Part shown: piece after piece, positions 16,735-24,135 of the stretch
Layout of the letters: each line of letters starts with the position of its first letter
Numbering within the stretch: position 1 is the stretch's first letter
Assembly: GCF_003001675.1 (NCBI RefSeq)
Contig: NZ_PVYW01000001.1
Span: forward strand, 578,029-642,028
Origin: Cohnella sp. SGD-V74
GTDB lineage: Bacteria; Bacillota; Bacilli; Paenibacillales; Paenibacillaceae
DNA length: 64,000 bases
Direction of reading: 5' to 3'
The notes under the pieces: generated by a model
Seen by the model: only the letters and a program-made list of their open reading frames with translations
Database searches by the model: none
Told to the model about the DNA's origin: nothing
Translations under genes and position numbers: made by a program

Positions 16735-17627
16735 CGGCTCCTGCGCTCCTTGATCCAGAGCGGGATGCGGAACAGAACGTTAAAGAGCAGAATGACGAAC
16801 ACGAGCACGGCGGCCGCCTTGTCGGAAATCGACACCGCATCCGGCACGATCGCCTCCGACTGGACGTACCACAGATGGACGGCCAGCGTCTCTCCCGGCG
16901 ACAACAGATTGAAGTCCCACATCTCTCCCGACGTCGTCACCCCCGCCGTCAGAATGATGACGGCGCTCTCCCCGAACGCGCGGCCCGCGATCAAGCAAAT
17001 TCCGGTCACGAGACCGTTGATCGCCGACGGAACGAGCACGCGGCGAATCGTCTGCAGGTGCGTCGCGCCGAGCGCGAACGAAGCCTGCTTCAGCTCCCCG
17101 GGCACGGCGCGGATCGACTCCTCCGTCACCCGGGTCATGACCGGCAGGTTCAGGAACGCGAGGCTGACCGCGCCTCCCAGAATCGTCAGCCCGATCTGGA
17201 ACATTTCCACGAACAAGGCGATCCCGAACAAACCGAAGATAATGGAAGGCACGGAGGCGAGCCCTTCCACGCAGATGCGGACGAAGCCGATCAGCTTGTT
17301 GTCCGGCGCGAATTCCGCCAAGTAGATGCCTGCGGCCATGCCGAGCGGCACGGCGATGAACAGCGAGATCAGCAGCATGTAGAAAGAATTGAACAAAGCC
17401 GGGCCGATGCCTCCGCCCTCCTCGATCTCGCTCGGCAGCCCGAGAATGAAATCCCAGGTCAGCGTAGGCAGCCCCTTCTGCAGGATCAGATAGAGCAGCG
17501 CGAGAATGAACAGAACCATGGCCGCGGACGCGCTCCAGACAAATGCGGTAAACAGCCGGTTGTTCAACGAATTGATCCCCCGGCCCGAGCTGAACGGGCT
17601 GCGGGCCGCTCCGGTCGCGTTTTTCAT
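16731..17627 (-). CDS. pstA: Phosphate ABC transporter permease PstA (system 2)
   Basis: A 298-residue permease with about six membrane segments after a ~25-residue polar N terminus. EEGGGIGPALFNS, ASVPSIIFGLFG and the coupling-loop segment KQASFALGATHLQTI match PstA. It overlaps pstC2 by 4 bp. No pstB follows: the next gene is the convergent LysR gene, so the permease pair must borrow an ATPase, most simply from the first operon. It could also carry another oxyanion of the phosphate/tungstate class, but the permease and binding-protein sequences look PstA/PstC/PstS-like. Confidence 0.9.
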   Translation of the reverse strand: MKNATGAARSPFSSGRGINSLNNRLFTAFVWSASAAMVLFILALLYLILQKGLPTLTWDFILGLPSEIEEGGGIGPALFNSFYMLLISLFIAVPLGMAAGIYLAEFAPDNKLIGFVRICVEGLASVPSIIFGLFGIALFVEMFQIGLTILGGAVSLAFLNLPVMTRVTEESIRAVPGELKQASFALGATHLQTIRRVLVPSAINGLVTGICLIAGRAFGESAVIILTAGVTTSGEMWDFNLLSPGETLAVHLWYVQSEAIVPDAVSISDKAAAVLVFVILLFNVLFRIPLWIKERRSR

Positions 17628-18592
17628 GAATGGGCCCCCTTCCGCTGCAGCAGCCTCACGAGCACGATCATCAACAGAGAAATGACGAGCAGCAGGAAGC
17701 CCATCATATACAGCGCGTTGTTCCAGGTCGAGTCGAACGGCACGTTGGCGATCTGCATGACGATGTTGCTCGTCAGCACCGACGTCGGCTTGAACAGCGC
17801 GTCGGCCAGCTGCGGCGTGTTGCCGATGACCATGACGACGGCCATCGTCTCGCCGATCGCCCGGGCCATGCCCAGAATAACGCCGTATAGAATGCCGCTG
17901 CGGGCGGCCGGAATCGTCACCTTGAAGATCGTCTGGAACCTCGTGGCGCCAAGCGCGTAAGAGGCGTCCCTATATTTTCGCGGAACCGCGCTGATCGCGT
18001 CGTCGCTCACCCGGCTGATCGTCGGCAGCACCATGATCGTCAGCACGATCGCCGCCGCCAGAATGCCGTCGCCCATATTCGTGCCGGTTATATCCCTGAG
18101 CAGCGGAATGAGGATGGTCAGTCCGAGGAAGCCGTAGACGACGGACGGAATGCCGACGAGCAGGTCGAGCACCGGACGGAGCAGATTGCGCAGCCATGTC
18201 GGGGCGACCTCGGCCAGGAATACGGCGATGACGACCGACAGAGGCACGGAGATGAGCAGCGTCAAGAGCGTCAAGGCGAACGTGCCGAAAATAAAGACGA
18301 AAGCGCCGTAACGGTCGTCCTCCGGCGTCCAATCCGTCGAGAAGAAAAACGTCATCGGAGATACGTCGCGGAACGTCAGCACGCCGGTGCGGAACATCAG
18401 AAACAGGATGCCGAACAGAATGAGGCAGACGAACACGGCGCTGGCAATGCAGGCCAGCTTGAAAAAACGGTTGTAAAACAGAAGTCTGTTCTTCCGGTCG
18501 AACGACTTGCCCGAGCCGGCCTTGATGCTGCCTCCGAGCTCGGACGCGTTCGGGCCGGCGATCGAAGGACGCGCCGACGTGTCCAGTTGCAT
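17624..18592 (-). CDS. pstC: Phosphate ABC transporter permease PstC (system 2)
   Basis: A 322-residue permease with a ~40-residue polar N-terminal extension, then about six membrane segments. LLVGIPSVVYGFLGL and YALGATRFQTIFKVTIP are family segments. It follows pstS2 after 100 bp that contain a hairpin, and it overlaps pstA2 by ATGA. Organisation mirrors system 1 up to pstA. Confidence 0.92.
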   Translation of the reverse strand: MQLDTSARPSIAGPNASELGGSIKAGSGKSFDRKNRLLFYNRFFKLACIASAVFVCLILFGILFLMFRTGVLTFRDVSPMTFFFSTDWTPEDDRYGAFVFIFGTFALTLLTLLISVPLSVVIAVFLAEVAPTWLRNLLRPVLDLLVGIPSVVYGFLGLTILIPLLRDITGTNMGDGILAAAIVLTIMVLPTISRVSDDAISAVPRKYRDASYALGATRFQTIFKVTIPAARSGILYGVILGMARAIGETMAVVMVIGNTPQLADALFKPTSVLTSNIVMQIANVPFDSTWNNALYMMGFLLLVISLLMIVLVRLLQRKGAHS

Positions 18593-18614
18593 AACTCCAG
18601 GTTCCTCCCATGAA

Positions 18615-18650
18615 GAAACCAGCTTGGCGACAGATCGCTTCGCTGGTTTC
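18615..18650 (-). other. Intercistronic hairpin between pstS2 and pstC2
   Basis: A 9-bp inverted repeat, GAAACCAGC at 18615-18623 and GCTGGTTTC at 18642-18650, lies in the pstS2-pstC2 gap without a T-run. Its position matches the hairpin after pstS1, suggesting the same attenuation of downstream transporter genes. Confidence 0.55.
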
Positions 18651-18692
18651 TCCCGAATGTTGAGTTCGTCGATTATTCGCGATTAAAGCCGA

Positions 18693-19544
18693 TTATTTCA
18701 AAGCGGAGATCGGGATGAATTTCAGCTTCTTCAACGAACCGTTCTGGAACTTGGCGCTTTGGATATATTCGATGAACGCCTTCGTCGCTCCGTCCGGCTT
18801 GCCCTTCGTCATGTAGTAGCCGTAACCCCATACTTTATAAGTACCGTTAACGACGTTCGCTTCCGTCGGCGCGATTTTGTTGATTTTCAGCGCCTTCATG
18901 TTGCTCGTCACGTACACGAGGTCGATGTAGCCGATCGCGTTGGGAGTCGTCTCCACGGCCGTCTTCATGTCGCCGCTCGACTTGACTTCCTTATAGTTGG
19001 AGCCCTTGCTGATGAATTCCGTGCCTTGCAGAGCCTTCATCTGGAAGTTGACGCGGGTTCCGGAACCGAACGCGCGGTTGACGACGATAATGTCGGCGTC
19101 TTCTCCTCCGACGTCTTTCCAGTTCGTTACTTTGCCGGAGAAAATGTCTTGCAGCTGCTTCGTCGTCAGATCGTCGACTTTGACGTTCTTGTTGACGACG
19201 GCCGCGAACGGGATAATCGCGACTTTATGCGCAACTTGGCCATCGAATTTCTTGAAGCCGGGAACGTCTTGGGAGGCGTCCCAGTCGACCGCGCCGATGT
19301 CGGCGATGCCTTTGCGCACCGATTGCGGGCCGGTGATCGAGCCCGCCGCGGAAGCGGAAATTTTCACCTTCGGGTGCAGCTTCTTGAATTCGTTGGCCGC
19401 TTGCAGCGTCAGCGGCAGCAGCGCGGAAGAACCGTTAATGACGATTTTGCCTTTCAGGTCGCTTGCCGCTCCCGCCACGGACACGGAGGTCGAGACCAGG
19501 GCGATCGCCAGTGCGGCGACGGATAAAGATTTAAACCATTTCAT
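18693..19544 (-). CDS. pstS: PstS-like phosphate-binding protein without lipid anchor (system 2)
   Basis: A 283-residue solute-binding protein. Residues 1-27 form a signal peptide ending AGAAS with no lipobox; I find no cysteine anywhere in the protein. The fold resembles PstS1: NGSSALLPL, ASAAGSITGPQSV, ADIGAVDWD and NRAFGSGTRVNF occupy the phosphate-contact loops, and GKVTNWKDVGGED is shared by both. It is shorter than PstS1 mainly because it lacks the Ser/Pro linker. It starts 24 bp after the propeller-like gene, in one operon. How a soluble form stays near the membrane in a Gram-positive cell is unclear. Confidence 0.9.
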   Translation of the reverse strand: MKWFKSLSVAALAIALVSTSVSVAGAASDLKGKIVINGSSALLPLTLQAANEFKKLHPKVKISASAAGSITGPQSVRKGIADIGAVDWDASQDVPGFKKFDGQVAHKVAIIPFAAVVNKNVKVDDLTTKQLQDIFSGKVTNWKDVGGEDADIIVVNRAFGSGTRVNFQMKALQGTEFISKGSNYKEVKSSGDMKTAVETTPNAIGYIDLVYVTSNMKALKINKIAPTEANVVNGTYKVWGYGYYMTKGKPDGATKAFIEYIQSAKFQNGSLKKLKFIPISALK

Positions 19545-19568
19545 CGGAATGTTCTCCTCTCGATTCGA

Positions 19569-20981
19569 TTATTTGGAAGCCGGCTTCCAGCTTCCGTTCA
19601 CATCCACCAATACGCGTCCGTCCTGGATGACCGCCAGCGGCGCGCCTTCCTTCACGACGATTCCGCTTACCGCGGAGGACAGCGTATAGAGCTGCTTGGC
19701 CGCGCCCGTCGCCGGATCGACCTCGTAGACGAATTGATCGTCTCCGTTGCCCTCGGTCAACAAGTACCATTTGCCGCCGGCATATTCTGCTTGGTATACG
19801 TCTCTCTCGTTGTAGAGCGAAGCGACGTTTTTGTCTTTGCCGACTTTAACCAGCGTCGACTTGGCGGAAGTATCGGCGCTCACGCTGACGTACGCGACGC
19901 TGGAACCGTCGGCGGCGTGGATGAACACCTTGTCGTCTGTGGAAGTCGTCAGTTGCACGGCTTTGTTCTCCTTGACGGAAGGATCGACCGTAAATTGATA
20001 GATTTGCGGCTCGGTTCCCTTCATGTCGATAGAGACGTCGTCCTCTTCGACCGGCTTGTTGGCGTCGGCGACGACGGCTCCCGGCTTCGTTACGGTGTAC
20101 GTGAACGTTTTGCCGTCCGCGGACACTTCCAGGTTCGCTTTGTAGTCGACCTTGTCGTCGAGGATTTTCGTGATTTTATTGATTTCCGGATCCAGCTTGG
20201 CGATGACGCTGCCCTTGTCCCCTTGCAGGAAATAGATGCTCGCGCTGTCGGCCGACCATACGAGCTCCGGCTTGATGTTCGTGTCGGTGCTGACGACGAC
20301 GGCCCGGCCGATTTTGGTCAGATCGAGCACGGACACTTGGCCTTCCGCGTTCGTGTAGGCGACTTTCGTACCGTTAGGCGCCAAGATCAACTCGGAAGCG
20401 TCCGCGGCCACGTCCAGCAGACGGTACTTGCCCGTTGCGGCTTCCACGAGGTAATCCGCGCGGCCCGTCTCGTTCTCTTGCGTAGCGATGAAGCGCTCCG
20501 CATCGACCCATTGGATGCGATCCACGTTGGACAGCAGCTTGGCGTCGATCCAGACCGAGCCTTTCCCATCTTCGTACAGGCTGGCTCCCAGCGCTTCGAC
20601 GTAGGCTCCCAGCTCCACGTAAGTGACGCCTTTGGCGTTTTTGACCGGAACGTTCAGCTTGTGCTCCGCTCCGTCTACCTTAAGAACGGCGCTGCCCGCT
20701 TTCAGCTCTACCGTATGGCCGTTCAGCTTCGCTTGAACGACGCCGCCGGCCGCTTGCAGCTTGGCTCCGAGCTTCGCGCTTAAATCTCTGAGAGATACGA
20801 GAGTCGTGCCCTTCTCCGTAATCGTACCCAGATTAACCGTCGTTCCGTTCACGATGTAAGCCGAATTCGTAATCTGAACCGCGCTCGTTGCCGTTGCGGT
20901 TGCGGCGAATGCCGCGCCTGCGGAAGCCGTTCCGACAGCCAACGCCAATACAGTTACCAGGGACGCTTTCTTTAGCACCAT
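19569..20981 (-). CDS. Secreted protein with copper-amine-oxidase-N-like and propeller-like regions
   Basis: A 470-residue secreted protein. It has a signal peptide (~1-27, ending AFAA), then residues ~35-150 resembling the copper amine oxidase N-terminal domain common in Paenibacillus (VNGTTVNLGTI, TLVSLRDLSAKLGAKL, YVELGAYVEALGASL). Residues ~155-470 contain repeated beta-rich units of TolB/WD-like character (LILAPNGTKVAYTNAEG, LVWSADSASIYFL, EVSADGKTFTYTV), suggesting a propeller. No cysteine and no enzyme motif are seen. ATG 20981 is preceded by GGGTGA; an in-frame GTG lies two codons upstream. It heads the pstS2-C2-A2 operon behind the clearest Pho box in the window. Function unknown; a phosphate-starvation surface role is inferred. 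Confidence 0.72.
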   Translation of the reverse strand: MVLKKASLVTVLALAVGTASAGAAFAATATATSAVQITNSAYIVNGTTVNLGTITEKGTTLVSLRDLSAKLGAKLQAAGGVVQAKLNGHTVELKAGSAVLKVDGAEHKLNVPVKNAKGVTYVELGAYVEALGASLYEDGKGSVWIDAKLLSNVDRIQWVDAERFIATQENETGRADYLVEAATGKYRLLDVAADASELILAPNGTKVAYTNAEGQVSVLDLTKIGRAVVVSTDTNIKPELVWSADSASIYFLQGDKGSVIAKLDPEINKITKILDDKVDYKANLEVSADGKTFTYTVTKPGAVVADANKPVEEDDVSIDMKGTEPQIYQFTVDPSVKENKAVQLTTSTDDKVFIHAADGSSVAYVSVSADTSAKSTLVKVGKDKNVASLYNERDVYQAEYAGGKWYLLTEGNGDDQFVYEVDPATGAAKQLYTLSSAVSGIVVKEGAPLAVIQDGRVLVDVNGSWKPASK

Positions 20982-21036
20982 CGACACCTATCACCCTTCT
21001 GGATTTTGGTAGATTTTTCTTCGCATTGCTATAGTG

Positions 21037-21090
21037 AGTATAGTCCTATTTTGTAAAGCCGCTGTTGCCGATTTGTTTTCCTGCTGTTAA
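21037..21090 (-). promoter_or_regulatory. Candidate Pho box and promoter of the propeller-pst2 operon
   Basis: On the minus strand four hexamers, TTAACA (21090-21085), AAAACA, GCAACA and TTTACA (21057-21052), are separated by exactly 5 nt each. Nine nucleotides then lead to TATACT (21042-21037) as the -10. Three hexamers end in ACA and the fourth is AAAACA. It begins 2 bp after the stop codon of the upstream chemoreceptor-like gene. Confidence 0.75.
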
Positions 21091-21092
21091 AT

Positions 21093-22535
21093 TTAGGAAT
21101 TTACCTGACTGGCCAGCTTGCGGATTTCGCCGCGGACTTCTTCCGACTTGATCGTGGCCGCTCCGGATGCCGACAGCAGCAGCGCAGCCGCCTCCTGGTT
21201 CAGCTCCGAGGAGCTCCACAGCTGGGCGAACGTGTCCTCGGTCTTGCTCACCGAGTGGACGCCTCGGTCCGCTCCCTGCTTGCCTTCTCCCGCCAAGCCG
21301 GCGGACAGCTTCACCGCCTCCGACATCGAGCGGATCATGCCGGCGATCTCCCCGGCGGAGCGTTTCGTCTGATCCGCCAGCGCGCGGATCTCCCCCGCTA
21401 CGACTCCGAACCCTCTGCCGTGCTCTCCCGCTCTCGCCGCTTCAATCGCGGCGTTCACCGCCAGCAGATTGCACTGATCGGCGAGATCGGCGATCAGGCG
21501 AACGATGCCGTCGACAGCCGACGTGCGTTCGGTCAATTGGCCGGCGGCTTTCTCCTGCTTGTCCGCGTTCACCGACCACTGCTTAAACAGTCCCTGCATC
21601 TCGCCCAACTGCTCGCGGCCCTGGTCGGTAATTTCTCCGATCCGCTCGCTGCACGCCTTGGCTTCGTTCGTCGCTTGCGCGACCCGTTCGACGGAAGCGT
21701 GAATGTCCTCGATCATCGTCTCGGTATCGCGAATCGTGCTCATCTGCCGGCTAACCGCTTCTCTCTGCAGCAGTCTGGACACGTTAAGCAGGTCGTTCAC
21801 CGTCAATATGCCCGCGAATTTCCCTTTATCGGTAAGCACGACGGCATCGTAGAACGTCTCCTCCTCCCGGGACAGCGCGCGGTCGATCAGTTCCTGAGGG
21901 TCGATGGATACGTCCGCGACGAGCGGCGACGGGTCCATCTGCAGCGAGACCGGACGTTGTCCATACAATGACATGCCGTACAAAGAGCCTATCCGCCGGT
22001 AGAACCGGCTTCTCATGATCAGTCCGACGGGACGCTTGCCTTCATCGCAGACGACGGCGCAAGGATAAGGCTCCTTGCTGCGGAACAGGCGGACAAGATC
22101 GTCGTTCGGCACATCGGGGGCGATGACCGGACAGCTCTTCATCCAATCTTTGACGGCGATCGGCTGCATGACTGCGGGGAGATCCGCTCGGGAAGAAGAC
22201 GCCGGGCTTGAGTAGGAAGACTCGGCCAGTGCGGCGGATGGGGTGGACGAGGCAGACGCTTTAGGCCGGACAGATGCGGTAGAAGAAGCAGGAGCCTTAG
22301 ACGCGGTGGATACGGTAGACGGGACAGATGCTTTAGACCGGACAGATGCGGTAGAAGAAGCAGAAGTCTTAGACGCGGTGGATACGGTAGACGGGACAGA
22401 TGCTTTAGACCGGACAGATGCGGTAGAAGAAGCAGAAGTCTTAGATGCGACAGATACGGCAGTTGCGGTAGAATCGGCGGACGGCGAAGTCGGTTGCACC
22501 GTTTCTTGCTTCTCGAGAACTGAAGTTATAGGCAT
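21093..22535 (-). CDS. Soluble chemoreceptor-like protein with CBS pair and repetitive N terminus
   Basis: A 480-residue cytoplasmic protein with no membrane segments. Residues ~25-115 are Ser/Thr/Ala/Val/Lys-rich low complexity built from 24-residue repeats. Residues ~125-250 contain a CBS pair ([31 protein letters not shown]). Residues ~265-480 form a methyl-accepting signalling coiled coil with the conserved tip [16 protein letters not shown] and [16 protein letters not shown], which would contact CheA/CheW. ATG 22535 has GAGGTG six bases upstream; a GTG three codons earlier overlaps that site. The CBS region resembles that of the GGDEF hybrid at 1396-3699. It may report an intracellular nucleotide state to chemotaxis. 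Confidence 0.85.
   Translation of the reverse strand: MPITSVLEKQETVQPTSPSADSTATAVSVASKTSASSTASVRSKASVPSTVSTASKTSASSTASVRSKASVPSTVSTASKAPASSTASVRPKASASSTPSAALAESSYSSPASSSRADLPAVMQPIAVKDWMKSCPVIAPDVPNDDLVRLFRSKEPYPCAVVCDEGKRPVGLIMRSRFYRRIGSLYGMSLYGQRPVSLQMDPSPLVADVSIDPQELIDRALSREEETFYDAVVLTDKGKFAGILTVNDLLNVSRLLQREAVSRQMSTIRDTETMIEDIHASVERVAQATNEAKACSERIGEITDQGREQLGEMQGLFKQWSVNADKQEKAAGQLTERTSAVDGIVRLIADLADQCNLLAVNAAIEAARAGEHGRGFGVVAGEIRALADQTKRSAGEIAGMIRSMSEAVKLSAGLAGEGKQGADRGVHSVSKTEDTFAQLWSSSELNQEAAALLLSASGAATIKSEEVRGEIRKLASQVNS
22266..22450 (-). repeat. 72-bp tandem repeats inside the chemoreceptor-like gene
   Basis: Copies starting near 22266, 22338 and 22410 are spaced exactly 72 bp. The second and third starts are followed by near-identical sequence; the first is slightly diverged and the last is partial. 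Each encodes 24 residues containing ASSTASVR and [10 protein letters not shown]. In-frame repeat number could vary between strains. Confidence 0.8.
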
Positions 22536-22659
22536 GGGACGCACCTCGTTCTAGGATTCGGGTCGTGGGGATTAATCCCTATTTCGAAACTAACAGACGA
22601 TTGTTTTCCATTTGTCCGCTGTTCGTTAAGCGACTGTAAACTTTAGCCAGCAATCAGCA

Positions 22660-22688
22660 TTGAACATACCTAATAGGTATATTATAAT
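22660..22688 (+). promoter_or_regulatory. Promoter with palindromic operator for the padR gene
   Basis: TTGAAC (22660-22665) and TATAAT (22683-22688) are separated by 17 nt. The inverted repeat ATACCTA-A-TAGGTAT (22666-22680) fills 15 bp of the spacer. PadR regulators commonly repress their own promoters through such palindromes, so this is a likely autoregulatory operator. Confidence 0.7.
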
Positions 22689-22711
22689 AGTGCTAAAACT
22701 GGAGGAAAAAG

Positions 22712-23299
22712 ATGGATTTCGTATTGCTCGGCTTTTTGATGATCCGCGATTTGTCCGCGTACGAGATGCGGAAAATTTTGCAGCGAAAAGTATCGCCGTT
22801 TTACAGCGCCAGTCTCGGGAGCATCCAGACGACATTAAAGAAACTGGAGGACAACGGGCTGATCCGCACACTTGAAATGGACGCCACAGGCCGAAGGAAA
22901 AAGCTCTATCGCATCGACGAACCGGGAAGGCGCGGCTTCGCCGAAAAAATGTTTTCCGAGATCGCGGCCGGCAGGCTGGAGCAGGACATCACGACGCGCT
23001 TGTTCTTCCTCGGACTGCTCGATGCTCCCGATCGCTTGAAGGTTGCACGTTCGATCGCAGCCTCACTGGAGAGCGTTCTGGGGGAATACGATGCGGCAGC
23101 GGAGGAAGCCGCGCGCGCGGAAGTGCCGGAGAGCTTGCGGCAAATTGCCGTCTACCAGATCAAGACGCTGGAATTGGCGATCGCTCTTTACCGATCCATG
23201 CTGGAATGGTTCCGCCGATTTCAGGAACAATTGGAGGGTGATCCGGATGCGGGAGAAGAAGTTGAATTTCAAAAACGCGGAAGTGCGTTATCGGATTGA
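22712..23299 (+). CDS. PadR-family transcriptional regulator
   Basis: A 195-residue regulator. Residues 1-75 form the PadR winged helix (DLSAYEMRKIL, YSASLGSIQTTLKKLEDNGLI). Residues ~95-180 form the helical Vir-C-like dimerisation region. An ATG with GGAGG ten bases upstream defines the start. The alpha/beta hydrolase gene begins inside its last 53 bp, so the two are coupled and the hydrolase is probably under the same control. The promoter carries a palindrome between -35 and -10. Confidence 0.92.
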   Translation: MDFVLLGFLMIRDLSAYEMRKILQRKVSPFYSASLGSIQTTLKKLEDNGLIRTLEMDATGRRKKLYRIDEPGRRGFAEKMFSEIAAGRLEQDITTRLFFLGLLDAPDRLKVARSIAASLESVLGEYDAAAEEAARAEVPESLRQIAVYQIKTLELAIALYRSMLEWFRRFQEQLEGDPDAGEEVEFQKRGSALSD

Positions 23300-24035
23300 A
23301 AACGAAGAAGGCCGGCCAACGATCTTCATGCTGCACGCGGCATTCGCCGATCACGGACTGTTCGAAGACCAGGTCGCCGATTTCGGCAGCGACTGCCGCA
23401 TCGTTCTGATCGATCTGCCCGGCCATGGAGCCAATCGCTCCTTGCCCGCGAGCGTATCGCTGCGGGATATGCCCGAGATCTGCGCCCGAATCGCCGCCGA
23501 GAACGGCATCGAGCGATGCGTCGCGATGGGCGTATCGCTCGGGGCGCTCGTCGCCCAGGCTTTCGCCGATCGCTGTCCGAACATCGTGGAATCGGTCGTT
23601 ATCGTAGGCGGATACTCGATACACAAGGCGAATGAAGCCGTGCTGAAAGCGCAGCGGAAGGAGGGGTTGAAGTGGCTGCTGTACGTCCTGTTCTCCATGG
23701 ACAAATTCAAGCGGTACGTCCTTCGCGTCTCCTGCCATACAGAGCGGGGACGGGCGAAGCTCGAGCAGGGAGTAATGCAATTTCGGCGAAAATCGTTCTC
23801 CTCGATGAGCGGGATGGCCTCCCTGCTCCGAAAAACCGACGACCCGATGCCCTACTCGTTGCTGATCGTCGTCGGAGAACACGATCTGAAGCTCGCCCAT
23901 GACGCCGCGGTACAGCTTCACGGTTTGGAGCCGCGCTCCGAACTGGTCGTCATCCCGGACGCCGGCCACTGCGCGAACGTGGACCAGCCCGCAGCGTTTA
24001 ATCGCATCCTGCGCCGTCATTTGTCCGGAGCGTAG
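23247..24035 (+). CDS. Alpha/beta hydrolase
   Basis: A 262-residue alpha/beta hydrolase fold protein. The nucleophile elbow is GVSLGA (Ser ~95), the likely acid is in GEHDLK (~215) and the histidine is in AGHCANVDQP (~243). The oxyanion region is FMLHAAFADHG. ATG 23247 has TTGGAGGGTG upstream and overlaps padR by 53 bp. The frame continues upstream within padR but as unlike sequence. Substrate unknown; esterases, thioesterases and lactone hydrolases all share these motifs. Confidence 0.88.
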   Translation: MREKKLNFKNAEVRYRIENEEGRPTIFMLHAAFADHGLFEDQVADFGSDCRIVLIDLPGHGANRSLPASVSLRDMPEICARIAAENGIERCVAMGVSLGALVAQAFADRCPNIVESVVIVGGYSIHKANEAVLKAQRKEGLKWLLYVLFSMDKFKRYVLRVSCHTERGRAKLEQGVMQFRRKSFSSMSGMASLLRKTDDPMPYSLLIVVGEHDLKLAHDAAVQLHGLEPRSELVVIPDAGHCANVDQPAAFNRILRRHLSGA

Positions 24036-24064
24036 CCGCACAACAGCGTTTGTGCCGGAGACGG

Positions 24065-24111
24065 AAAAAAACCGGGCGGAAGACGGTTTTAAGCCGTTTC
24101 TGCCCGGTTTT
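24065..24111. terminator. Bidirectional terminator between convergent genes
   Basis: AAAACCGGGC (24068-24077) pairs with GCCCGGTTTT (24102-24111), and an inner ACGG/CCGT stem extends it. A-rich and T-rich flanks suit termination on either strand. It lies between the hydrolase (+) and the dehydrogenase (-). Confidence 0.75.
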
Positions 24112-24135
24112 GAAGCAACCTTAATTCAACGCAAA

